Positions 9,730 to 18,894 of a DNA stretch of 64,000 bases are shown here, in pieces. The notes beneath the pieces were generated by a model that was not told the DNA's origin, ran no database searches, and saw nothing but the letters and a program-made list of their open reading frames with translations. Each line of letters starts with the position of its first letter. The stretch's first letter is position 1. Source of the stretch: JAAYUD01 sp963676865 (GTDB taxonomy: Bacteria > Bacteroidota > Bacteroidia > Bacteroidales > Bacteroidaceae). The DNA lies in NCBI GenBank assembly GCA_963676865.2, contig CAXXSS010000001.1, positions 1,984,001 through 2,048,000 on the forward strand, in the 5' to 3' direction. The translations under genes were made by a program, and so were the position numbers.

Positions 9730-10884
9730 ATGATGAAAAAGATAATTTGTGCCTCAATAGTCGTGTTGGCTTTATGTGCTTGTAATTCAAAGTCTAAATT
9801 TAATATTCAAGGCGAAGTAGCCGGTGCGGACGGAAAGACTATTTATTTTGAATCGTCGGGTTTGGGAAGTATCGTATCACTTGATTCGACTAAATTGAAA
9901 AGCGACGGTTCATTTGAATTCAGCGGTAAACGTCCTGAATCTCCTGAATTTTATAGATTGAGAATCGGCGATAAAGTTATCAATCTTTCTATCGATTCTA
10001 CCGAAACGGTTACTGTCAAGACTCAATATGGTAATTTCTCTACAAATTATTCTGTTCAAGGTTCTGACAATTGTTCGAAAATAAAAGAACTTACGTTGAA
10101 ACAAATTCAACTGCAAAATACGATCGACTCATTGGCAAAGGCTGTTCAATCCGGAGTGATCACCAACGATATTTACGAAGCCAAAGTCAACGATTTGATG
10201 AAGCGCTATAAAGATGATGTGAAATTGAATTATATTTTTGCTCATCCCGACGCTACGTATGCTTACTTTGCTTTGTTTCAGAAGCTGAACAATTATTTGA
10301 TCTTCGATCCATTGAATAGCAAGGACGACATCAAATGTTTCGGGGCGGTGGCAACTAGTTTGGATATTAAGTACCCTAACTCTGAGCGTTCTAAGAATCT
10401 GTATAATATCGTTATAAAGGGAATGAGAAATACTCATGCTCCTCATCAAAAAGTGCTTGAATTGCCCCAAAGCAAGGTTCAGGAGGCTGGCGTTATCGAT
10501 ATTAGTCTAAGAGATCTTCATGGCAATATTCAACGTCTTACTTCGCTCAAAGGCAAGGTTGTACTACTTGATTTTACCGTTTATCAAAGTGCTGTTGCCG
10601 CTCCCCATAACCTGAAACTTCGTGAGCTATATAGGAAGTATGCTGCCAGTGGCCTTCAGATATATCAAGTGTCGCTCGATGCGGATGAACATTTTTGGAA
10701 GACCTCTGCCGACAATTTGCCTTGGATTTGTGTACGCGATGAGAATGGCGTCAATTCGAGCATTGCCAATCTATATAATGTGAAGAAGATACCGACATTC
10801 TTCCTTATCAACCGTAATAATGAGTTGAAGGCAAATAGCAATAATATTAAGAACTTAGAGGCGGCTATCAAAGCTCTGCTTTAA
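9730..10884 (+). CDS. DUF4369/TlpA-like lipoprotein lacking the CxxC motif
   Basis: This is a 384-residue lipoprotein (lipobox LCAC near residue 18). The N-terminal part (about 24-120) resembles the DUF4369 beta domain (FNIQGEVAGADGKTIYFESS, SDGSFEFSG). The C-terminal part (about 250-384) has a thioredoxin/TlpA fold signature: LKGKVVLLDFTVYQSAVAAP in the position of the redox helix and a conserved cis-proline in VKKIPTFFLINRN. In active TlpA/ResA proteins the first segment carries W-C-x-x-C; here no cysteine is present in that segment. It should therefore not catalyse thiol-disulfide exchange in the usual way. Such proteins are anchored facing the periplasm in Bacteroidota; the role is unknown. 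It is monocistronic, between pnp and a repeat region. Confidence 0.85.
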   Translation: MMKKIICASIVVLALCACNSKSKFNIQGEVAGADGKTIYFESSGLGSIVSLDSTKLKSDGSFEFSGKRPESPEFYRLRIGDKVINLSIDSTETVTVKTQYGNFSTNYSVQGSDNCSKIKELTLKQIQLQNTIDSLAKAVQSGVITNDIYEAKVNDLMKRYKDDVKLNYIFAHPDATYAYFALFQKLNNYLIFDPLNSKDDIKCFGAVATSLDIKYPNSERSKNLYNIVIKGMRNTHAPHQKVLELPQSKVQEAGVIDISLRDLHGNIQRLTSLKGKVVLLDFTVYQSAVAAPHNLKLRELYRKYAASGLQIYQVSLDADEHFWKTSADNLPWICVRDENGVNSSIANLYNVKKIPTFFLINRNNELKANSNNIKNLEAAIKALL

Positions 10885-10959
10885 AGTTTTTAGTTCCGAA
10901 GGGAATTCGTATCTACTTCTACAAGGTTGACACAAATTGTCTTTGCGTCGTAAAAACGA

Positions 10960-11037
10960 CGTATGCCCCTAAAAAATTTTAGGTCCATACGTTTTCAAAA
11001 AAACTTAAGGACGTCACCGAAAAAATTAACATACGAC
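10960..11037 (+). repeat. 78 bp dispersed repeat A, copy 1
   Basis: The stretch from CGTATG to CATACGAC matches 32291-32368 in the same orientation and with the same length. The last 55 or so bases differ at only about two positions. The ends are short inverted repeats (GTCGTATG-like). It starts 76 bp after the lipoprotein stop codon. Confidence 0.7.
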
Positions 11038-11075
11038 ACTTTCGACTCACAATTGTAAGTCAAAAGTGTCGTATG
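11030..11075. terminator. Strong hairpin after the TlpA-like gene
   Basis: Arms 11030-11047 and 11058-11075 (CATACGACACTTTCGACT and its complement) pair over 18 bp with one mismatch and a 10-base loop. It overlaps the end of repeat A. It could terminate transcription from 9730-10884, although no clean T tract follows. Confidence 0.45.
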
Positions 11076-11130
11076 TCGTTTTATGTCACAAGGTATAGAA
11101 GTCTGCATCAAAAGCTTTATAATTTATACT

Positions 11131-11697
11131 CTTTGCCACCTCCGTATGACACCATTACGCACTATGCCACAGCTGGTTAACGATGCACCGTATACAACGC
11201 CAGCGAAAAGAGGCTCCAAAATCGCCTTGAGAGCATACTGTAGACACGTTATTTTCGGCGGACCTTATTTAGAATCACTCTAAATGATGGCCTGTGGATA
11301 TCTGACGGGCCTATTTGTACATAAACGAGTGTGCTCCATTCATTTTGATAAGTGCTTCATTTTCGACAACCGCTTTTCTATTTTATTTGGTAGTCGGTAC
11401 TAAATATCTTTTTGCTTTCGTAGCATGCACACTTCCATTGACACAGCGATGTGCAGGTTGATAGACGACTATCCTGAACCTGTCTTTCGAAACGTTACGA
11501 AGAATGAATAGTTGTCTGTATTCCGATACTTTTTTATCCAGATGGAAGTAGTTTACCACAAAAACAGGAATTTGGCAGGGAGTTCTTGAAAAATGATAAG
11601 GACGAATATAAAAGTTTGTCCTTATGAAAATAAATTTTGATACGGACAAAAATAAATTTTCGTCCTTATGAATTTCTCGCTGTCTATCAGCGTGTTG
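11131..11697 (+). repeat. Composite degenerate repeat (blocks B and C), copy 1
   Basis: Two blocks, 11131-11345 and 11588-11697, match the reverse complement of 32226-31995 and 31806-31695 in the same order. Block B contains GCCACCTCCGTATGACACC and block C contains TTTTCGTCCTTATGAATTTC. The spacer between blocks is 243 bp here and 189 bp in the other copy and is only weakly similar. Short open frames in it carry no recognisable protein motif. No gene is evident from 10885 to 11964. Confidence 0.65.
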
Positions 11698-11888
11698 CAT
11701 TCAATTGCTTATGCTTGTGTCTTTGACTGACTGATGTATAGGGGGTAACAAAGAACGAAAATAGCGGCCTGAAGTACTTCTGGGAGATATTGGGATAAGA
11801 AAGTATCGGAAGAGAACGATAAAGATACTAAATGAATGATGTTTTCTGGAAAAAAGAGGGTGAATAACTTGTTGTCGGATAATATAAC

Positions 11889-11935
11889 AAAAAAGAATAC
11901 CGCCTATTCTTAAGAGAAATGCGGCATTCTTTTTT
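11889..11935 (-). terminator. Terminator of the acyl-CoA synthetase gene
   Basis: Arms near 11889-11903 and 11921-11935 pair as AAGAATACCGC with GCGGCATTCTT (one mismatch), flanked by A and T tracts on both sides. It lies 30 bp after the stop of the leftward gene at 11965. Confidence 0.7.
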
Positions 11936-11964
11936 GATTCTTATTATAGATTTGATAAACGTTT

Positions 11965-14073
11965 TTAACTCTTAGCTTTGGCCTTCTTGTCAATAGGCGA
12001 TGACGACTTTTGGGGCTTTTCCACCAATATTCGTGAGTCGACTACGGTGACGCTTTGTTCGGTAGCAAGAAGCGGGTTGATATCCAATTCTTTTATTTCG
12101 GTAGCAAAGCGGAGTAGGGTAGATAGGCGAACGATGACTTCGACGTACTTTGCTTCGTTGATGCCTTTTTGTCCTCGAGTACCTTTAATGATCTTGTACG
12201 CCCGCAGTGAATGGATCATGGAGTAGGCTTCGGCATACGATAGCGGTGCCAGACCAGAAGAAATGTCTCTTAGTACTTCGACGAAAATGCCACCCAATCC
12301 ACACAAAACGACGTGTCCGAAACGTTCTTCGTATTTGGCTCCAATGAAAAGTTCGGTTCCTTTTAGCATGGGTTGAATCATGACGGAAGTCGCATCTTTT
12401 ATTTTCATCATGCGGTCGAACTCAAGTGCCAAGTGCTCTTCGCCGTTGATATTGAGAGATACCCCGCCTACATCACTTTTGTGTACCGGACCTACCACTT
12501 TGGCTACCACAGGAAATCCTGTCTTTTTGGCAAAAGCGATAGCATCTTCTTTTTTGTTCGTTACAAATTCCGGAACGGTAGGTATGCCTGCGGCGTGAAG
12601 CAGCTCGGTTACTTTCTTCGGTTCGATATAGCCATTGTCGGTAATAGAATCTATTATTTCTCTGATGCGGGGCACGTCTACACCAAATAGTTCAATTTCG
12701 GGAGATGCGGGTTCGGGCGTTTGCATAATGCGCGTCAATGCTGTAGCCAATGTCACTTCATCGCTGAAGTTGACGTGTCCTTTCTTTAAGAATTCGGCTA
12801 CTTCGGGCCCTGCTGTGTGTAGGGAAGGCAGTATGGGGAAAATCGGTTTTTTGCATTCCAATATCTTTGTGTGAAGCACATCGTAAGCCTCGTAGAGCGT
12901 TACCAACCCCGGTGTTCCGAATATGACCATAATAGCATCGATGTCTTTAAATTTCTCTTCGCAATAATCAATGGCTATACCTAGTTGTTCGGGTGTTCCT
13001 GTAGCCAGTATATCGATAGGATTGCTTACGGAAGCTCCCGGGAATAGTTGTTCTTTGAGTCCTTCGGCAATTTCACCATCAAGCTTTGGTACACTTAGTC
13101 CTCCTTTTGATAGTGCGTCTGTCAACATCACACCTGGGCCGCCGGCATGAGTTACGATTGCAAAGTTCTTGCCTTTAAAAGGAGGCAGTGTCAGTATGCA
13201 ACCTACAGTGGTAAGCTCTTCGCGAGAGAAACAGCGTACGATGCCTGCTTTGCGGAACAATGCTTCGACTGCCGAATCGGAACTGGCAATGGCACCGGTA
13301 TGCGAAGAGGCTGCACGGCTTCCACTCTCCGAGCTGCCTGCCTTGATGGCTGCGATGCGGCATCCTTTTCGGATAAGCGATGAGGCGTGAAATAATAATT
13401 TGTCGGGATCTTTGATGCTTTCGATATATAGCAATTTCACATTCGAGTCTTCTCCATTCTTATAGTTCTCGTCCATGTACTGGAGCACGTCTTCCACTCC
13501 TATTTGTTTGCCATTGCCTACGCTCCATACCGAGTTGAATTGCAATCCTTTGATTACTGCCGATTCGAGAATGAATACGGCTGTGGCACCCGAACTAGAG
13601 ATAAAATCGACACCTTTTGGATTCAAATTTGGAATGGGTTTGGTGAAGACACTGTGATGCCACATATTGATTAATCCTATACAGTTCGGACCGATGAGTG
13701 AAGCACCATATTTATTGCAAGTGTCCAATATATGTTCTTCCAATAATAACCCTTCGTGAGTTTCTTCGCCGAAGCCGGCCGAGATAATGATAAATGCTTT
13801 CGTGTTTTTGCCCGAGGCAAGTATATCAACCACACCGGTACACATTTTAGCCGGAATAACCAATATGGCCAGATCGGTAGGAGGAATGTCGTTTACGTCG
13901 TGAAAAGCTTTGATCCCTTGAATTTCATCTTCTTTGGGATTCACTACACGGAGGGTTCCTTTGTATCCGCCGCTAATTAAATTGCGAACGATCGCACCGC
14001 CCGGTTTGTGAACATTATTCGATGCACCTACCACAACGATACTCTTAGGTTGTAATAATTGGGTTGTAATCAT
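11965..14073 (-). CDS. ADP-forming acetyl/acyl-CoA synthetase (fused alpha-beta)
   Basis: The enzyme interconverts acyl-CoA, ADP and phosphate with the free acid, CoA and ATP, and can conserve energy during fermentation to acetate or other acids. The 702-residue chain joins both subunits found separately in archaea. An N-terminal CoA-binding Rossmann domain starts at PKSIVVVGASNNVHKPGGAI, followed by a succinyl-CoA-synthetase-like domain with the phospho-histidine His258 in ASSHTGAIA, and an ATP-grasp domain from about 480 (AAGIPTVPEFVTNKKEDAIA, FPVVAKVVGPVHKSDVGGV). The length and domain order are normal. It is transcribed alone, with a -7 box 29 bp upstream and a terminator downstream. The exact acid substrate cannot be told from sequence. 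Confidence 0.92.
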   Translation of the reverse strand: MITTQLLQPKSIVVVGASNNVHKPGGAIVRNLISGGYKGTLRVVNPKEDEIQGIKAFHDVNDIPPTDLAILVIPAKMCTGVVDILASGKNTKAFIIISAGFGEETHEGLLLEEHILDTCNKYGASLIGPNCIGLINMWHHSVFTKPIPNLNPKGVDFISSSGATAVFILESAVIKGLQFNSVWSVGNGKQIGVEDVLQYMDENYKNGEDSNVKLLYIESIKDPDKLLFHASSLIRKGCRIAAIKAGSSESGSRAASSHTGAIASSDSAVEALFRKAGIVRCFSREELTTVGCILTLPPFKGKNFAIVTHAGGPGVMLTDALSKGGLSVPKLDGEIAEGLKEQLFPGASVSNPIDILATGTPEQLGIAIDYCEEKFKDIDAIMVIFGTPGLVTLYEAYDVLHTKILECKKPIFPILPSLHTAGPEVAEFLKKGHVNFSDEVTLATALTRIMQTPEPASPEIELFGVDVPRIREIIDSITDNGYIEPKKVTELLHAAGIPTVPEFVTNKKEDAIAFAKKTGFPVVAKVVGPVHKSDVGGVSLNINGEEHLALEFDRMMKIKDATSVMIQPMLKGTELFIGAKYEERFGHVVLCGLGGIFVEVLRDISSGLAPLSYAEAYSMIHSLRAYKIIKGTRGQKGINEAKYVEVIVRLSTLLRFATEIKELDINPLLATEQSVTVVDSRILVEKPQKSSSPIDKKAKAKS

Positions 14074-14101
14074 AGTATTTACTATCTATTTGTTATTTAT
14101 G

Positions 14102-14109
14102 CAAAAGTA
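14102..14109 (-). promoter_or_regulatory. -7 box upstream of the acyl-CoA synthetase gene
   Basis: On the minus strand the sequence is TACTTTTG, fitting TAnnTTTG, 29 bp upstream of the start codon at 14073. No -33 partner is obvious. Confidence 0.45.
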
Positions 14110-14169
14110 TAAAACCTTTCGGAGATGGAGAAGTATTTTGTGCATATTTTATCAGAAAGACATAAAAAA

Positions 14170-14201
14170 CTGTAGCTGTACCATTTACGGTACAGCTACA
14201 G
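14170..14201 (-). terminator. Terminator of the susCD-esterase operon
   Basis: A perfect 13 bp stem (CTGTAGCTGTACC and its complement) with a six-base loop is followed on the minus strand by a run of six T. It lies 38 bp after the stop of the last esterase gene. Confidence 0.85.
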
Positions 14202-14238
14202 CCAACAAACTTTTTCCTTATAAAGAATCTAACATTTA

Positions 14239-15435
14239 CTATTTGAATAATTGCTGTGTGAATTGTGCGAGATAAATACGCCAATTCTTCCAAATATGTC
14301 CCTCGCCGGTCTCAACGTATGTGAACGGATAATTGTGATCGGTCAGGAATTTCCGAAAATCTGTGTTTGGCTTATAGAGGAAGTCTGCATTACCGATGCC
14401 TATCCAATAGAGTTTAGGCTTCTTGGCGAACTGAGTCTTGAGCTTGGTATCCTGATTCTGATAAATCTCGCATGTCGTATTTCCATTGGGCATGATAGCG
14501 GCAGAGAACAATCCTACGTAGTCAAACAAATCGGGATATTCTGCCGAAATGAATTTGGAATGAAATCCACCCATTGACAATCCGCATATTGCGCGGCTAC
14601 TCTTTTGTGCGATAGTACGATAGTGATTGTCGATGTATTTCACGATATCCGGAAATGCCTTTTCGAAAGAGCCTTCCATTGTTTTGGGTAGTTGGGTGGT
14701 TGGTTGTTGCAGTCCAAGAGAAGACTCGCCGGGAGCAGCCTCTTGTGCGGCATTCCCATTGGGCATTACTACAATCATGGGTTTTATCTTGCCTTGAGCG
14801 ATCAGGTTGTCGAGTACTTGCGATGCCCTACCGAGAGCTATCCATGCTTCTTCGTCGCCTCCCATACCGTGAAGTAGGTAAAGTACCGGATAGCGTTGCT
14901 TCTGGCTGTCTTCGTATCCTGCTGGAGTATAAACAGTGAGGCGACGCTTCATGCCTAATGTAGGACTGTTGTACCAGGTGCGAGCGACTGTGCCATGAGG
15001 TACGTTGTTGACATTATATAAATCGCCGGGTGTACCACCGATAATAAAAATGTTAGTAACGTTTGTCACATCACGGTTCATATACACGTTGCTGGGATCC
15101 AATACCCGCACTCCGTCTACGATGAAGCTGTAGCTGTAAAGTTGCGAAGCCAAAGGCGCAGCTGTTGTGAACTCCCAAATACTATCTTTGTTCATCGTTA
15201 GGTTTTCAATGCCGGGGGCATCAAATTTGCCGTAGGGAGTATCTACCTTTTGCGTAGGCAGAAAATCGCCTGTGATTTGAACGGTGTTAGCTTTGGGCGC
15301 TTTGAGCCTGAAAGTTACGTTGTTGTCACTATGAATGTCGGGTGATTTGATATTGATAACACCCCAGATGGCTTGTTGTGCAAAAGCTGTTGCACAAAAG
15401 AATAGTGAAGTCACTAATAGATTAATTCTTTTCAT
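14239..15435 (-). CDS. CE1-type esterase with N-terminal CBM48-like domain
   Basis: A secreted esterase of the esterase D / carbohydrate esterase family 1 type (398 residues, signal peptide ending at about AFA). An N-terminal beta domain (about 22-125, NVTFRLKAPKANTVQITGDF) resembles CBM48/E-set modules found in feruloyl and acetyl xylan esterases. The hydrolase domain shows RYPVLYLLHGMGGDEEAW (oxyanion region), nucleophile Ser287 in CGLSMGGFHS and His380 in GEGHIWKNW. It is the last gene of the susC-susD-lipoprotein-esterase-esterase operon, 15 bp after the previous gene. The expected reaction is release of acyl groups (ferulate, acetate or similar) from a glycan; which one is not shown by the sequence. 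Confidence 0.88.
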   Translation of the reverse strand: MKRINLLVTSLFFCATAFAQQAIWGVINIKSPDIHSDNNVTFRLKAPKANTVQITGDFLPTQKVDTPYGKFDAPGIENLTMNKDSIWEFTTAAPLASQLYSYSFIVDGVRVLDPSNVYMNRDVTNVTNIFIIGGTPGDLYNVNNVPHGTVARTWYNSPTLGMKRRLTVYTPAGYEDSQKQRYPVLYLLHGMGGDEEAWIALGRASQVLDNLIAQGKIKPMIVVMPNGNAAQEAAPGESSLGLQQPTTQLPKTMEGSFEKAFPDIVKYIDNHYRTIAQKSSRAICGLSMGGFHSKFISAEYPDLFDYVGLFSAAIMPNGNTTCEIYQNQDTKLKTQFAKKPKLYWIGIGNADFLYKPNTDFRKFLTDHNYPFTYVETGEGHIWKNWRIYLAQFTQQLFK

Positions 15436-15450
15436 TTTCTTGTTGATACA

Positions 15451-16332
15451 TTATTTTTTATAAAAATTTCTTGATGTAAATTGGAGACAAGTATAGAGTG
15501 CCGAATGCCAATATTCCCATTCATGTTCTCCATCTCGCACCCTGAATTCGCAAGGAATATGAGCGTTGCGCATGGCTTGATAGAATTCGATATTGCGATC
15601 CAATAGGAAATCATCATCTCCGCAATCGACAAACCAGTTGACACTACGCAGTTCTTGTTTGACTGCTTCTGTAGCATTCAATACATACTTAATGCAACTG
15701 TTGTCTCTCACCGATTTGGTAAGAATCCCTACCTTCGTATCGCTAGGAGGATCTTTAGAGGTGTCTTTACTGGGAATATCGACCAATGCACTCATGGCAT
15801 AGCACGACGAGAACATGTCCGAGTGATGTTGGGCATACACGGCACAACCTCCTCCGCCCATTGATAAGCCGGCTATGGCCCGATGCCTTTTGTCGCCAAT
15901 AACTCTATAAGTTTGTTCTATATAAGGTATGAATTCTTGATAGAAAAATGTTTCGTATTGCCAACCCGGCATATTGAAATAACCATTCCACGCCCCGGCT
16001 TGTATATTGCCTCCTGCGTTAGGACTTACAATGATCATTTCGCAAGCTTCTCCCGATCTCATTAAAATGTCTGCCACATCTTTTACATGTCCACGTAAAA
16101 ACCAACCGTCTTGTGTATCTGACATGCCATGCAGCAAATAGAGAATAGGATATTTCTTATCGCCATTCACATTGTAACTCTTGGGCAAGTAGATATTAAA
16201 TTTCCGATAGCAATTTAATGTTTTGCTATAAATGGAATCACAGACAACTTGGCTTTGCGGTACATTGGTCGGTTGTGAAAAACTTCCTATCGAAAGGAAA
16301 AGGGTGAATAATACTAACAAAATTCTTTTCAT
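15451..16332 (-). CDS. CE1-type esterase, single domain
   Basis: A 293-residue secreted alpha/beta hydrolase of the esterase D/CE1 type with a signal peptide (ending near SFSQ). It has KYPILYLLHGMSDTQDGWFL, nucleophile Ser157 in AGLSMGGGGCAV and His270 in DGEHEWEYWH. It lacks the N-terminal CBM48-like domain of its downstream neighbour, so the two are related but not recent duplicates. Start and stop fit a tight operon (15 bp gaps on both sides). Feruloyl esterase or acetylesterase activity is likely from family membership; location is probably the periplasm, since no lipobox is seen. Confidence 0.88.
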   Translation of the reverse strand: MKRILLVLFTLFLSIGSFSQPTNVPQSQVVCDSIYSKTLNCYRKFNIYLPKSYNVNGDKKYPILYLLHGMSDTQDGWFLRGHVKDVADILMRSGEACEMIIVSPNAGGNIQAGAWNGYFNMPGWQYETFFYQEFIPYIEQTYRVIGDKRHRAIAGLSMGGGGCAVYAQHHSDMFSSCYAMSALVDIPSKDTSKDPPSDTKVGILTKSVRDNSCIKYVLNATEAVKQELRSVNWFVDCGDDDFLLDRNIEFYQAMRNAHIPCEFRVRDGEHEWEYWHSALYTCLQFTSRNFYKK

Positions 16333-16347
16333 ATTCTATTTATTTGA

Positions 16348-17265
16348 TTAATTCACTGTGATTGTCCCAGTGTATTGGGCAAAAACACTTCCACTATCAA
16401 TGCTAATCGTATAAGTAGTTCCACTTAACGCTACTTTTATTGTTCCGGTGGTCAGATATTTTGCCGTACTTGCTACGTTGTTGTTTACCGAATACCATCT
16501 GGAACCCGCATCGTAGCTCCACGACTGGTATTGTCCTAAATATCCGGCCGTAAAGTTTCCTATCGCTTCCGAACCGTTTACCGCCGGTGTGTACGTTGTG
16601 GGTGCGAGGGTGGATGACGAACAGATTAAAGAAATGTCTGCATAGTCGCCTGTACCTACTATTGTCGTACTCCAACCATTTGATTGGGCGCTTAGTCCGT
16701 CAGTTCCCAAAATTAGTTCTATCGTTGTATAGCTTGCTGCGGGTGTTGCCTTGGCCGTCAATACTTGAGTAAGCTTTTCGGGTTGCGGCTCTATGTAGTT
16801 CAATTTGCCGTTGAAGTGTACTCTTATTACTGACTTGTCGGACATCACCAGCACTCCGTCTATTGAATAAACAAGATTGTCTGCTTTGGTTACAGTAATA
16901 TTGGCATCAGAAATGGTCGCGGTTGAACTGCCATTCGAATAGCTGGTGTTGTCGCTCACAAAGTTGCCTATGACTGCTGTCGATGCAGTTGCCATTGTGT
17001 ATGTACGGGCCTCGAGATACCACGTATTTGAGCAGCAGAATTGAGCCGTGAAAGCTTCATTGTTTGCGCCGGTGAGCTGCACAGTGAAATAACGCATTGA
17101 TCCGTCTGTACTCTTTACATCCGATAAAGATTTTACGGTGTTGAGCGTTACATCTTTGGGAATGGGATATTTTCCGGATAAGCCGTCAATGGCATTGTTC
17201 TCACAACTACAAAGAAACAATGTAATCATCAGACTGAGACTTATTATTTGAAATATATTTTTCAT
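16348..17265 (-). CDS. Hypothetical lipoprotein in SusE position, two-repeat beta protein
   Basis: This 305-residue lipoprotein has lipobox LCSC (Cys21). I do not recognise a named family. The rest is rich in Ser, Thr and Asn and seems to consist of two related beta-rich halves: each has a segment describing a compact beta module ending with GNF (VIGNFVSDNTSY and AIGNFTAGYLGQY), and each ends in a strand pair (VHFNGKLNY, YTGTITVN). Its place directly after susD is where surface glycan-binding proteins (SusE/SusF-like) are usually encoded, so a glycan-binding role at the cell surface is inferred from context only. Confidence 0.75.
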   Translation of the reverse strand: MKNIFQIISLSLMITLFLCSCENNAIDGLSGKYPIPKDVTLNTVKSLSDVKSTDGSMRYFTVQLTGANNEAFTAQFCCSNTWYLEARTYTMATASTAVIGNFVSDNTSYSNGSSTATISDANITVTKADNLVYSIDGVLVMSDKSVIRVHFNGKLNYIEPQPEKLTQVLTAKATPAASYTTIELILGTDGLSAQSNGWSTTIVGTGDYADISLICSSSTLAPTTYTPAVNGSEAIGNFTAGYLGQYQSWSYDAGSRWYSVNNNVASTAKYLTTGTIKVALSGTTYTISIDSGSVFAQYTGTITVN

Positions 17266-17310
17266 CGTTTTGCTGTTAATTGGAAATGAATAAATGCATT
17301 GTTTTTTAAT

Positions 17311-18858
17311 TTACCAACCGGTATTTTGTACTATGTTGGTATTTAAATTGACTTCGGTCGATGGGAAAGGCAACAAATTGTTGCGTTCTTTGAAACCGTA
17401 TTTCCCTTCCGAATTGTAACTTTTGTATGTGACGTTACCGTTAGAATCGAGTATCGGGCAGTTGAGGCCTTGTGTTCCCATAAACTTCTCGCCCAATCCC
17501 CATCTTATCAAATCTTGGTAGCGTGTGCATTCGAAACAGAGTTCCAATCGTTTTTCATTAATAATATCATCGAGGGTGATTCCTGTTTTTGTTGCTACTT
17601 TAGCTCGAGTGCGTACTTCATTCAAGTCTTTATCGGCTGACTGTTGGTCGCCTGCATTGAGATTTGCTTCTGCTGCAAGCAATAAAACTTCGGCATAGCG
17701 CATCCAACGTATATTATTGTTGTCGGCAAAACCATATCCGGCGGCAGGAACTTCTCCTTTTTTAACTCTAATCTTCCAAGTGAAATAACCCTCATTGATA
17801 ATTGTCTTTCCCGAATTGATGGTGTTGCCCAATTTGATCATTTGTGGATATGTTTTCATTGTTTCATTCAGGCGATATCCATCGGTACCCTCTTCGGCAA
17901 CAAAAGCATCATATAGACTCTTGCGTGGATTACAAAATCCCCATCCCGAAGAATATACGTCCGATGAGATAGTCATACAATCGGTACGCCAGCCTATCAT
18001 TAGCTGATATATGCTGCTATTATCCCATACATTTGTAGCGTCGTCCACTCTGTTGCTTTCAAAGAGGCTTTCTCTATTGTTTTTATGGTCATAAGCCAGT
18101 ATATCACTATAATCTCCTTGATATAAACCATAAAGTTCCGAATTGACGACTGCATTGAGTTGTTCGGCAGCTTCTTTGTATTTTTTCTGCCATAGATAAG
18201 CTTTGCCTAGCAGTGCTTGAGCAAACTGTTTCGTTACTCTATAATTTGTGTTGTCGTCAATGCTCGATTTTTGTGTCAGATAGTTTGAATTGATGGCTTC
18301 CGTCAAGTCTGTATTGACCAGATTCCACAATGCTTCGGGCGATCCGTTGGGTTGATTATATTCAGAAGCTTTTAGTTCGTGATCTACAATTGGCGGAGTA
18401 CCCCACATGGAAATAAGTTCGAAGTAGGCAAATGCTCGCAATACTTTGGCTTCCGCTCTCATTTGTTTTTGAACATCTGTTCCTTCGGGTATGTGTCCTA
18501 AAGCAACATTTGAGGCATAAATAATGCCGTAATACGACTGGAAGACACTTTTCAAGAAGTCTTGTCCTGCGTCAAAAGTATATTCGTTTACTGCTTCGAG
18601 TTGGGAGTTGTCTCCACGTCCTCCTCCACCTGCCCAAAAGTCGTCTGATAGCATGTTTTTCAGCATCTTATAGTTGTACTCCATACCACGCAATTTGATA
18701 TAGATAGTCGTTATAGCCGTTTTTGCTTCAGCGTCGGTCTTATAGTATGTGTCATAAGAGAGAACGCCGTGTTGTTCCATGTTCAAATTATCGCTGCATC
18801 CTGTTGAGAAAAATCCCAGCGCGATAAATAATATTAAAGTTATATATTTTGATTTCAT
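17311..18858 (-). CDS. SusD-family nutrient-binding lipoprotein (RagB/SusD)
   Basis: A 515-residue outer-membrane lipoprotein (lipobox STGC, Cys21) that caps the SusC transporter and binds the glycan. Family features include the early NMEQHGVLSYDTYYKTDAEA segment, the TPR region with AEAKVLRAFAYFELISMWGT (around 130-150), and the C-terminal ELCFECTRYQDLIRWGLGEK followed by NNLLPFPSTEVNLNTNIVQN. It lies 36 bp after susC, the normal order for a utilization locus. The length is typical. Confidence 0.96.
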   Translation of the reverse strand: MKSKYITLILFIALGFFSTGCSDNLNMEQHGVLSYDTYYKTDAEAKTAITTIYIKLRGMEYNYKMLKNMLSDDFWAGGGGRGDNSQLEAVNEYTFDAGQDFLKSVFQSYYGIIYASNVALGHIPEGTDVQKQMRAEAKVLRAFAYFELISMWGTPPIVDHELKASEYNQPNGSPEALWNLVNTDLTEAINSNYLTQKSSIDDNTNYRVTKQFAQALLGKAYLWQKKYKEAAEQLNAVVNSELYGLYQGDYSDILAYDHKNNRESLFESNRVDDATNVWDNSSIYQLMIGWRTDCMTISSDVYSSGWGFCNPRKSLYDAFVAEEGTDGYRLNETMKTYPQMIKLGNTINSGKTIINEGYFTWKIRVKKGEVPAAGYGFADNNNIRWMRYAEVLLLAAEANLNAGDQQSADKDLNEVRTRAKVATKTGITLDDIINEKRLELCFECTRYQDLIRWGLGEKFMGTQGLNCPILDSNGNVTYKSYNSEGKYGFKERNNLLPFPSTEVNLNTNIVQNTGW

Positions 18859-18894
18859 TTCCTGCTATTTATTAATCATTGTTTTCATATATTG

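Noticed and set aside
11383..11700. A 105-codon leftward open frame near 11.5 kb
   Set aside because: It overlaps the composite repeat block C, and the matching copy at 31.7 kb does not keep the frame open.
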